Shown piece by piece: positions 1 to 8,248 of a stretch of DNA of 18,558 bases; position 1 is the stretch's first letter, and every line of letters begins with the position of its first letter. The notes under the pieces are model-generated. The model saw only the letters and a list, made by a program, of their open reading frames with translations, had not been told where the DNA came from and searched no databases. This DNA is from Globomyces pollinis-pini (Eukaryota > Chytridiomycota > Chytridiomycetes > Rhizophydiales > Globomycetaceae). The position numbers and the translations under genes were made by a program. The DNA lies in contig MU621418.1 of assembly GCA_025399215.1 (NCBI GenBank), positions 1 through 18,558 on the forward strand, in the 5' to 3' direction.

Positions 1-71
1 TGCATAAACGCTAAATTGCGCTTTACTTCTATAAACCGGTGGATTTACTTTAGTATTTGGTTACTTTCAAC

Positions 72-77
72 TTTATT
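72..77 (-). terminator. Poly(A) signal of the ACE-like gene
   Basis: On the minus strand this reads AATAAA, about 24 nt after the stop codon of the ACE-like peptidase. Position and sequence fit a eukaryotic polyadenylation signal. No transcript data are available to confirm it. Confidence 0.5.
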
Positions 78-100
78 AACATATTTATCACCAATTCGTA

Positions 101-2066
101 TCAAATCTGGATGTTTTCTTGATCCCATCCACAAACTTCATCCTTGTTTTGTTCTTCTAACCATTTCATTAGTGGCTCGAAATATTTCATCAACGATGAT
201 CCACTCAATTCAGTAGGTTTACCCATCGCGACGTTAAGAGCTTCTTGCCATCGTTCACTCTTTCCCATTCGCAGCATTTCAGAGAATCGGGCACCAGCAT
301 CCTTGTTCTCATATATATCGCATTCATGAATTGGGCCTTGATGATTTATAACATTGCATAATCCTTCGTGAAACTGGAATTGAATAACAGCAGCTCCAAA
401 ATATCTCACATAAGGTGTGTTGCCTGGAACATGAAACTTACATCCAGGGTCAAAATCGTTTTCATTGGACGGTATAGGTCGTTTGATTCCTTGATATTTT
501 TCAACCAGAGTTTCCCAGGAAGATTGGTAGTCCTCTGGTTTTATACTTCCATCAAAGACTTTCCATCTCCACAAATCAATCAGATAAGAGTAAGGCAAAA
601 TAGCAATTTTTGCCAGTGCAGTTGACATTTGTGCATTGATAGTTTGTTTGTAAGAATTCGAAACTGGACCTTTAAGTAATCCAACCTTTTCTAAATGTTT
701 GGGAGTAGAGACAGAAAGGACCATGGTATCTCCGATAGCCTCATGAAAAAAATCAGCTGCCGAATCGCGAAACAAGAATGGTTGATCCTTGTAATGATGA
801 TCATAGTAAAGATGTCCTACTATTCAGACACCAATAACAATCTTACCTTGTTCATGATGAACGGTATATAAATCAACTTCAGTGATGGCAGTACACATCT
901 TAATTCTCAAGTCATCATTCCAGTAGTCTGTAGCCGAAGCGTGACAAACTACCTCTCGATCCTTTGGTCTTTCAATCATACTTTTCTGCCAAAATGAAGC
1001 TGGTAAAGGTGGATAACCTAAACTTTCATAGAACGATTCAGACATTTTATGCATTCGATAAGGTGTGTATTTTTGTTCAACCAACGCTGAAGTCACTTCT
1101 ATACTGGTTAGATTTAAACCATGTTTACCTAAGGCAGTTGTTTCAGGATAAGGAACCACCAAGTCATAAATGTTGATCCAATCTTGTGACCACATATTAC
1201 CAAACAAATGACCTGGAATGGTTCCATCCCCTTTTGGTACCACTTTCGAGCCATATCGTTGTCGCAACTTTGTTCTGGTATAGCAATGAAGTTGTTTGTA
1301 TAAAGGAAGAACCTGCTTCCAAATTTTTTCCATCATTACACTGAAATCATCATGATGCATATCATATGCAGATCTCCTAAATATGTTAGAGAATCTTATT
1401 TACCAGAGATGTGACGCATGTTCGAATCCACCATCCCTTGCCCCTTCATTCAATAATCGAACGTAATCTTGATACAATGATTTCATCCTTGGTCCGGTAA
1501 CATTACGCCATCCGATATATGCATCTTCCAAATCATCAGGATTACGTGATTTACGTAATGTCTCTGTCAAATGTGGTTCCAATTGTTGACCGTTCCAAGT
1601 CGAAGTACTATAGATATCAAGCAATTTAGCTTCAACAGCTTTCAATTGACGTTGTGCTTCCGTGTTCTTTGGAACTCCACCAAGTAAAGATAGAAGATGT
1701 AGTTTGCGTTCATCAATTGGATTTTTTGGTTGAAAAGATTTTGATTTTCGTATGATATGTAATAAAGCTTCATTATACTTTAAAGTAGCTTCAGTTATTT
1801 TCAACGAGTTTGCTTGAGTGATGTTGGTTTCGTAACCCCAATTACTCTCTTCCACGTTCTTTTGTAATCTCGCTAGTTCGGTTTCCTAACGATTAGACAC
1901 GATCAGATCTTACGGCATAGAATAGAAAATCGGTAGTGGTTTGATCAGTAGGATGAATAGAAATACTCTTCGAGGTTGAATAGAATTGTAGTTGAAGTGG
2001 TGATTGATTAATTGGAATACTATTTACAAACAACAATAGTTGATAATTGAAAACTGTAAAGATCAT
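101..2066 (-). CDS. Secreted peptidyl-dipeptidase, ACE-like (peptidase family M2), 4 exons
   Basis: Exons on the minus strand are 2066-1914, 1885-1404, 1376-847 and 816-101, joined by introns of 28, 27 and 30 nt, giving 626 residues, the usual size of a single-domain ACE. The start is the ATG at 2066; an upstream in-frame TTG is not used. Residues 1-20 look like a signal peptide, so the enzyme is probably secreted or wall-associated. Zinc site: HEQGH at 386-390 (split by intron 3) with the third ligand in FHEAIGD at E414, the 24-residue spacing known in ACE. Also present are the VVCHASATDY block, the ALPYSYL/LWRW region and K515-F-H517...PYVRYF (524-528), which in animal ACE bind substrate and chloride. 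By family it should remove C-terminal dipeptides from oligopeptides. A TATA box and a poly(A) signal flank it. All catalytic ligands are present, so it is probably active; the physiological substrate is unknown. Confidence 0.93.
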
Positions 2067-2095
2067 TTTGATTATCAAGTCTGACGATTACAATA

Positions 2096-2103
2096 TATTT
2101 ATA
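2096..2103 (-). promoter_or_regulatory. TATA box of the ACE-like gene
   Basis: Minus-strand TATAAATA lies 30 nt upstream of the chosen ATG at 2066. This implies a very short 5' UTR and supports 2066 as the start. Confidence 0.45.
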
Positions 2104-2563
2104 GTAGTCTGAGCTGTCTTTTGGGGGGTCAATCCTTGAAACGCGTGGTAACTGTGTGATGGTCAGGGACCCTTGTTCACTGATAGAAACATCACGATCC
2201 GTTAGTTCATTAGTCGTTTTTCAACACGAGAATCATCTATTTTCATCATCCTTCCACATTTGATTTCACAAAGCCTGACCATTTAATCAAATCTTGATGT
2301 TTTAGAAGACCACAATACCAGCATATCACTTACTAATGAAAACAGGTTTAACTCATTTACTGAATATAATAGTATCGTCAATGTAATTTGTTCTGTACAA
2401 TTCTAGTATGGAGATGAGGGCGGTGATGGATTGGATTGTGGTGGTGGTGACTTTGACCACAACACATGTCTGAAATCGTGATTCAGTCGATTGATAACAA
2501 TCAACCTAAAGAAATTTAATATTAAGTAGATATATATTATAAGATAAATATTTAAAAAGAAGG
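2104..2563. other. Intergenic, ACE-like promoter side and Zn2Cys6 3' side
   Basis: No coding frame with splice support was found on either strand. A G-run (ggggggtc near 2121) and a GT/TG-rich patch (2415-2460) are present, without a recognisable motif. The stretch should hold the ACE-like upstream region and the 3' UTR of the transcription factor, which is transcribed from the same strand. Confidence 0.4.
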
Positions 2564-3666
2564 TTAGTTTGTTGAAAACACAGTTGAGATGGAAGCCAGT
2601 TCAATCAATGCATCTCGTTCTTGGCGATTAAAAAGTGGTTCACCATTCGCTTTGTTATCGCATAAGTTTTGAATGGATGGATGGAATGTTTTGATTTTGG
2701 AGTCTTTGAGGTAAGGGTTGTCTGGGAGGACAAGGGTGGTGGTGGATGAAGGGGACAAGTATGGGTTTTGATGATCAGATTCCATCAAAGTTGATTCCAT
2801 CAAAGTTTGGTTTGGTGATTGATTTGTACTATAATTTTGGTATGGATTATTTTCATTAAATGGGAGATTGAAATCTAGATAAAATGCACAAGCTTGTTCC
2901 TCTTCCTTTTCTTTTGGGTTTTGACCTTGTTCTAGATTGAGTGAGTTGATTTTTGGATACCTATCGAACGCCTTCGATTTCCTTTCGCTCGAGGTTTACG
3001 ACCAACATCTATACAGGAATCTTCTTTGCCACTATTGACACATCTTTCACAAGGTCTGTAGTTTGAACATTTTTTACAAGATTTCCGGCAGTTAACTGTT
3101 ACGTTCAGTTTAAAAAGTTGATTTACCACAAGCTGATTTCACTTGCATTCGTTTTTTTGATACGACGGGTTTTGGATGATCGTCAAACTTACATTCTGGT
3201 ACAGACTTTCGTGTTGGGGGTTCAGGATCTTGTTTGGCTAGAGATGGTTTGACGGTCGGTTTGACTACGGATGGTTTGACTAAGGACGGTTTGACCGCTT
3301 CTGCTTTATAAGGATTATCATCTTCAATGATCTGAGTAACCATCGGTGGTGATCTATGTTCATGACTATAAGAAGCTTGATGATAAGACACAACAGTTGG
3401 GTCACTAGGTTGATATGAACCATTGAGTTGATCGACAGTTGAATGATATGGGTTATTCCAATTTGGATCATCCAGATCTTGCTGTTGAGGAGAATAAGTA
3501 TGATAGTTTTGATATGGATTATAGTCTAAGGTATAAATAAACTATTTTGGTGACACTTACAGTTCACATTGTGTTCGTTGTGGTTTGGTGCTTGTGTATG
3601 AAAACCTTGATTTGGATGGAAGACATAAAACCCATCTTGTTGATTTTCTTGATAAAACTCTTCCAT
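2564..3666 (-). CDS. Zn(II)2Cys6 fungal transcription factor, 4 exons
   Basis: Minus-strand exons are 3666-3561, 3525-3127, 3095-2961 and 2931-2564 with introns of 35, 31 and 29 nt, giving 335 residues. Intron 2 cuts the zinc cluster just after its first cysteine; only after removing the 31 nt does the cluster become complete: C168-x2-C-x3-C-x2-C-x5-C-x2-C187-x8-C196, followed by a basic tail (GRKPRAKGNRRR). This cysteine spacing with the CKKC..RPCxRC core is known from zinc-cluster regulators of early-diverging fungi, so it should be a nuclear DNA-binding regulator. Upstream of the cluster is a run of VKPSLVKPSVVKPT-type repeats (about residues 116-135), and six NPY motifs are scattered through the N- and C-terminal arms. 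It starts 318 bp from a divergent SDR gene, so shared regulation is possible. Target genes cannot be told from sequence. Confidence 0.88.
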
Positions 3667-3984
3667 TTAGTAATTTGATTCTTTAATAGCTTTTAAATAT
3701 TTTTGTTCAACTTGGTTGCGTCAAAAGGCCATTATCTTAGCGCGAGTCACGTTTTCTGATCAACTTTGCCACCACCCCATGTAACAATCGTTGGCCATTT
3801 AAATCATCCCAATAATTTAATTGTTCATTCTAACAGTAACGTAACGTGTCTTTCTCTTTAAATTTCTTTAATTTTTTTAAAAAATATATTTATCCTCGTT
3901 CTATCTCGATAGAGTTTCTTGAACGTCACACAATCATTTAAATGAAGTCAAATACCAAATATTCTTGACTAAAATAATTGATTC
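3667..3984. promoter_or_regulatory. Shared divergent promoter region, Zn2Cys6 factor and SDR
   Basis: This gap separates two divergently transcribed genes. An AT-rich core (3868-3892, aaaaaatatatttatcc) could hold a TATA element for the SDR side. A nine-codon upstream ORF, counting its stop, (ATG 3942, stop at 3966-3968) precedes the SDR start and could damp its translation if it is in the leader. No palindromic CGG triplets of the classic zinc-cluster type were recognised. Confidence 0.4.
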
Positions 3985-4979
3985 ATGTCAAAGTTTACAG
4001 TTGCAAATGCAGCATTGAATTTGTTGGGAAAGAAGATTTTGATTGTTGGTAAATCAAATACATCCATGAATGATATGTAGGTGGTACTCAAGGAATAGGA
4101 AAAGCAACAGCTATCGAATTCTCAAAGTTAGGAGCTTCTGTAATGATTCTGGGGAGGTCATTGGAAAAGGGTCAACAAGTACTTGGTGAAATGTCAAGCA
4201 ACAAACAAAACCCACAATTTTTTGAATTTGATCAATTGGATGTCTTAAATATCTCAAACGTCAAAAAGTTTTGTTCCAGATTACTGGATCATAGTGAGTT
4301 TCAACAAGGTTTGGATGGATTGGTGTTGTGTGCAGGAGGACTGAATTACGGTGCCAGAAGAGTAACAGAAGAAGGTATGATAGTTTTTCAAGTTAATACC
4401 AGGGTTTGAAATGACATTTGCCCAAAATTATCTATCACGATTTGCTCTTATCCAGGGGTTATTGCCACTATTATCAAAGAATGGAGGAAGAGTAGTCAAT
4501 TGCTTGGGAGCAAATCAAGGAAGTCAAATCTATTTGGATGACTTTCAACTGGAAAAACCTTCATATCTACCATTTTTTATTCGAGCAGCAGATCAATATG
4601 GTGCCATGACAGATGCCGTTACTAAGGAATTGGCTAAACTTCATGGAAAGGATATAAATGGACCCATGTTTTTCCATTTATTCCCAGGTATTTAAAAAGA
4701 AAGTTAATGGTAGGGATTGTCAATACCCAATCAGCAACCAATCAAGGATTTCCATGGTTTGTAACTTTTCCAGGGTCAATAGCGTTAAGTTTGATTGGAA
4801 GGAGTACACAGAGTGTAGCAGAACAAATTGTTTATATGGTTAGTGGGAAAGAATTTGGAGGATCAGAAATGAATGGAAGTTTAGTGAATGAGAAAGGGGA
4901 AGTAGTAGAAGGGAAGGAGAGTATTTTACAGCACAGTACGGTTGTTTATGATTACAGCGTGTCTTTGCTAAAGCAGTAG
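3985..4979 (+). CDS. Short-chain dehydrogenase/reductase, atypical active site, 4 exons
   Basis: Exons are 3985-4048, 4081-4374, 4403-4687 and 4714-4979; introns are 32, 28 and 26 nt; the product is 302 residues, typical of an SDR. Intron 1 falls inside the nucleotide-binding motif, which becomes VGGTQGIG (residues 21-28) after splicing. Other SDR marks are the D72-x-L-D75 acidic pair, LCAGG (104-108, the NAG-type motif), FEMTFAQNYLSRF (121-133, helix alpha-4 Asn128), GRVVN (148-152) and HLFPGIVNT. The usual catalytic Ser and YxxxK are not in place: the strand after GRVVN reads CLGAN, and Y185 is followed by GAMT with no lysine at +4. By fold it should bind NAD(P)(H), but catalysis by the standard Ser-Tyr-Lys mechanism is doubtful. 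Some fungal SDR-like proteins share such a helix, which is recall rather than proof. An AATAAA lies 9 nt after the stop. Confidence 0.88.
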
Positions 4980-4987
4980 CCTTGTTT

Positions 4988-4993
4988 AATAAA
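4988..4993 (+). terminator. Poly(A) signal of the SDR gene
   Basis: AATAAA starts 9 nt after the TAG stop of the SDR gene. Confidence 0.5.
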
Positions 4994-5015
4994 AAAGCAA
5001 ACCCATGTAATTCGT

Positions 5016-5084
5016 ATAAGACACACTCTTACTACAAATAAGACACACTCATACAAAGTACTAACAAGTACGATACTAACAAGT
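5016..5084 (+). repeat. Two short direct repeats, one made of TACTAAC boxes
   Basis: ATAAGACACACTC occurs at 5016-5028 and 5038-5050 (period 22), and TACTAACAAGT at 5059-5069 and 5074-5084 (period 15). TACTAAC equals the yeast branch-point consensus, so a leader intron of the downstream gene is conceivable, but no donor can be assigned with confidence. Confidence 0.5.
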
Positions 5085-5219
5085 TATTAGCATGTGCTTT
5101 AGTCGTTTGTTGTTTTGTCTCTGTCTCCACTCCGTCTCTTCCTTTCGCCACTCTTTCCATTTCAATTTCTTGTCCTTCAAAAAACTTGTCGATTCCTTGG
5201 ATTTAATTTTAATTTAATA

Positions 5220-6950
5220 ATGACATCCTTAGATGATTCATTAAAAACTCAAGAAGCTTTAATCTCTCCAACTGTATTAAAACACTCCCAGTTAGATAAT
5301 ACTCCCTTCCACGATAAGCAAAAAGCTTTCTATAATACTTGCTTTGCTATAAGGAAAATTATAAAAGAAAAATTATACAGAGTTCAATCAACTAACTTGG
5401 AACAATACTTTCTCAAAAAATTTAACGTTTCTAGAGCTCAAGTACCTTTATCTTATTTCTCATCTTAGGTAATCTTTATCTATTGCTAATCTTAGGTCTA
5501 TCGTTTAATGGATTGTGCAAGCGTCCTTGAAGTATTCAATTTTGCTTTTTGTTGATTTTTAGTGTTTGTATGGGCTCTATCCATTACCGCATAAATACAG
5601 GATCTGTAAAGAACTAAAGCAAAAGGCTGGTGTTGGTAAAGAGTGTCGTCAGCTATGGTCTGATGTCCTAAAGCATGGTATGTTTAAACTATCATCAAAT
5701 TTAAACTTTTTTTCATATCATCAATCATATTCTATTTCTCACACTTTTTTTTAGGAACGTTTGAAGACCAAATTGATCAATTTAATTACGATGCCTTGCC
5801 AAAGTTGGTGGAAAAGCCTAGAAAAAAGTCTATTGGTCAGGATTCGGATCCTGGCGATGGTGATGATACTCTCTCAGATATACCCTCCAAACGCAGAACC
5901 AGTGAACCTATCTTTAGAAATGTGAAACCAAAGTCTGATTTTAGACATTTTCCAAATAATGAACCCTTATCTTGGTATCGTTCCGACGCTAATAATTCAA
6001 ATCCCCAAAAACCCATGAACACAGATTCTAACGCAAAAGGAATGCATACTTTACCTGGAATTTCTAGTTTTAAGATCCAACCTTCAATCATAAAACGTAC
6101 TTTCCAATATCCTACCAACTCGGATTTAGACAACAGTTCCAAACGTTCTAGCCCTTCCATCCCATTAAGCTATGTGTCAGAGCAACCGAAAAATTCAAAT
6201 GTGAAGGAATCTTCTTACCAAACTGGCCATGAAACCCAACCGCAAGAGCAATCAAAGAAATTGGATCCAATTCAATCACTTTCCTCCCAACCTGAAACGT
6301 CCCAATTTGTTTTTTGTCAAGATGTAAAAGAGGTCAGAACAGATGATGCAACCAATCCAATCCCATACATTCTATCCCCACCAAGATCAGTGAACCAATG
6401 TGTCTGTATATCGAGTGAACTAGACTATAAATCAATTGTCAATATTTCCAGTCCTCATCCATGTAGTCATTGTCAGAATTCCCGACCAGAAAATGATAAT
6501 GAAAAGAGTGTAGAAGTTGATTATGAAACTCATGTTCAAGAATTACAAGAGATTGAAAAACAGTTCCTTATATGTCAAGAAGCCATGGTATCACTTGCAC
6601 AGAAAGGATACCAATTGACTCCTTTTGTTGATGGGCAATGGGTTAATGTTCCAATAACTGAATGGCGGATTGTTCCTAATGAAGAACTCGTCAATCAAAA
6701 TATCACCAAACCATCATCAACACTCAAACCTGACCAAATGCTTTATTCCAAGATAAGCTCATCCTCACCACTAACGCCTGATACACGCACACGTAGAGCT
6801 TTCTCTGCTGATGCTATCCGACCCCTGAAATCTTTCAATACATCACCTGAATCATACCGCGATCGGCATTCAAGTCTTACCTCCAGTAGTTCTTTTGATC
6901 ATCTGTTGTTGGCTGCTTCTGCCGCTGGTCAGTGGACTGAACCATCTTAG
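5220..6950 (+). CDS. Protein with N-terminal helix-turn-helix-like domain, 4 exons
   Basis: Exons are 5220-5441, 5496-5531 (only 36 nt), 5563-5677 and 5755-6950; introns are 54, 31 and 77 nt; the product is 522 residues. The start is ATG 5220, in an AATAATG context. Residues about 36-125 form one helical block: FYNTCFAIRKIIKEKL, then LEQYFLKKFNVSRAQVYRLMDC split by intron 1, then YRICKEL and RQLWSDVL. The phrase ...FNVSRAQVYRLMDCASVLE resembles the recognition-helix region of bacterial and phage plasmid-type HTH proteins (FERWGxSRxxAYRLI...). I infer DNA binding; I do not recognise a named family. Residues about 130-400 are Ser/Pro/Asn-rich and probably disordered. A predicted helical stretch follows near residue 290 (HVQELQEIEKQFLICQEAMV), then more Ser-rich tail. 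ATTAAA at 6994-6999 may be its poly(A) signal. Alternatives are a chromatin or replication factor. Confidence 0.72.
5442..5495 (+). repeat. Tandemly duplicated 27-nt intron
   Basis: The first intron of the HTH-like gene consists of two similar 27-nt units, 5442-5468 (begins GTACCTTTATC, ends CATCTTAG) and 5469-5495 (begins GTAATCTTTATC, ends GCTAATCTTAG). Each on its own has a GT start and AG end and the size of a typical intron here. Both must go to keep the frame (each carries an in-frame stop). Only the second has a good CTAAT branch site. Confidence 0.8.
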
Positions 6951-7174
6951 TTATTGTATTGCATGAGGATTCTGGAATATTTTTCGTTTCTTAATTAAAG
7001 TATATATTTGCCTTCAACATGTTTGTTATTTTCTTATTTTACGGTTGATTAGTACCATATTCGAGTATATCTGTGCATCACAGAGACTGTTGGATACTCT
7101 TCAACTCTTTCAACTCTTGTGACCACTTTTATAGTTTTTTGTGTTTTTTGTTTAATCACACTTTTTAAATTTTG

Positions 7175-7687
7175 ATGCCAACAATGCTTGATTCCTTATC
7201 ATCAGAATGGAAGTTTTTCATGACAAATGCCTATGAATTTACAGCATCGGTAACGGGTATTTGATCTGATGTTTAGGTGAATTGGACTGAACCATTTTTA
7301 TTATCACTCTATACTTTTCATTTATCCATTTTCCTATTAATAACACTATTCCCAAACTTGAGAGTTCATTTACTTATCATCTTGGGTAAACGAAATGAAT
7401 TAATGATTTGTAGCATCCATTGGATTTCAATTAGAATCCATCAACAAATATTTAAATTTCCATCATCATCAATTCACCACCATCAATTATTTTGATCGAA
7501 ATGGAGTGTTTTTAACTTCTGTCTTGGGATTACCTATCATATTCAATTTATCTTACATTTTGGTAATGAAAAAAACACCATGATTTTAATTGTTTTTTAG
7601 ATTGGACTTGTTCGTTCCGCTTTGAATTTAATGGTACAAGTTAAAACTCAACAATTAAAAAATCAACAACGTAAAAAATTGGATTAA
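7175..7687 (+). CDS. TMEM18 homologue, three-pass membrane protein, 4 exons
   Basis: Exons are 7175-7249, 7277-7385, 7414-7562 and 7601-7687; introns are 27, 28 and 38 nt; the product is 139 residues, matching TMEM18 (about 140). Diagnostic blocks are VNWTEPFLLSLYTFH (26-40; NWSEPW in animals), INYFDRNGVFLTSVLGLP (85-102; QYFDSxGxFIS in animals) and a basic C-terminal tail (KTQQLKNQQRKKLD). Hydrophobic segments lie at about 32-50, 55-70 and 93-115. In animals TMEM18 sits in the nuclear envelope and its tail has been reported to bind DNA; the fungal role is not known to me. The intron boundaries were fixed by continuity with the family. It was not visible as one long ORF because the exons are short. 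AATAAA follows at 7705-7710. Confidence 0.9.
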
Positions 7688-7704
7688 CTTGAAATCCTTT
7701 TTAA

Positions 7705-7710
7705 AATAAA
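7705..7710 (+). terminator. Poly(A) signal of the TMEM18 gene
   Basis: AATAAA starts 18 nt after the TAA stop. Confidence 0.5.
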
Positions 7711-7837
7711 ACAAATTGTACTATAGTATCATTCATAGTCTATTTCAATAGTCCAATTCATAGTTCAATTCAATACTAGCAAATCCAATGTTTTTTGACC
7801 AAAAATTTTTTTTTTTTCATTAGAAACACGTTGGAAA

Positions 7838-8091
7838 ATGGAGACAAAACGAAAGTATGAACACGATCAATATCCAATCCATGTAATTGATCCAAAAAAA
7901 AATACTGAATTGATTAGAAACGTCATACATCTCATTCAAAAACATCCTTGAATACAATTGAAATGAATCAATTACCTAAATTACCTACTCAAGATCATTC
8001 AATGATATCTCCAGTGAAATCATCTCCTTGTGAACTTTGTTTGATGGGGAAATCTGGTCATTATCAACACTCAAAGCAACAAAATTGCTGA
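7838..8091 (+). CDS. Small two-exon protein with CxxC...HxxH tail
   Basis: Exon 1 is 7838-7882 (15 codons) and exon 2 is 7918-8091, joined across a 35-nt intron (GTAATT...GATTAG, with ACTGAAT as a possible branch). Splicing yields 72 residues; without it each part is interrupted. The protein is basic and hydrophilic, Lys/His/Ser-rich in the first half, and ends with SPCELCLMGKSGHYQH (51-66) plus a final Cys. C53-x2-C56-x7-H64-x1-H66 side chains could bind a metal, but the spacing is not that of a classic C2H2 finger. I do not recognise the family. An additional upstream exon is possible. The intron matching the local rules supports a real gene. It is convergent with the Csm1/Pcs1 gene, with 157 bp between stops. 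Confidence 0.55.
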
Positions 8092-8219
8092 TTTCATTTA
8101 TTGTATATTCCATTTGACCATTGTTTGTTATTCAAATACATTCTTGTCTCTTTTCAATACCTTTACATTTTGATGAATCAAAATTAATATAAAGATCAAT
8201 GATCCAAAAACGTATTAAT

Positions 8220-8225
8220 TTTATT
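8220..8225 (-). terminator. Poly(A) signal of the Csm1/Pcs1 gene
   Basis: Minus-strand AATAAA lies about 24 nt past the stop at 8249, the same spacing as in the ACE-like gene. Confidence 0.5.
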
Positions 8226-8248
8226 AAAAAAAAAGTAATGTTTGACGA

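Noticed and set aside
1419..1428. GTTCGAATCC, a tRNA B-box-like string
   Set aside because: It lies inside exon 2 of the ACE-like gene on its antisense side; no acceptor stem or anticodon arm can be built around it.
2066..2078. TTG at 2078 as the start of the ACE-like protein
   Set aside because: Non-ATG start; the in-frame ATG at 2066 has a TATA box 30 nt upstream and begins a good signal peptide.
5837..6160. 107-codon open frame on the minus strand
   Set aside because: It is antisense to exon 4 of the HTH-like gene, starts and ends without splice or promoter support, and has no recognisable motif.
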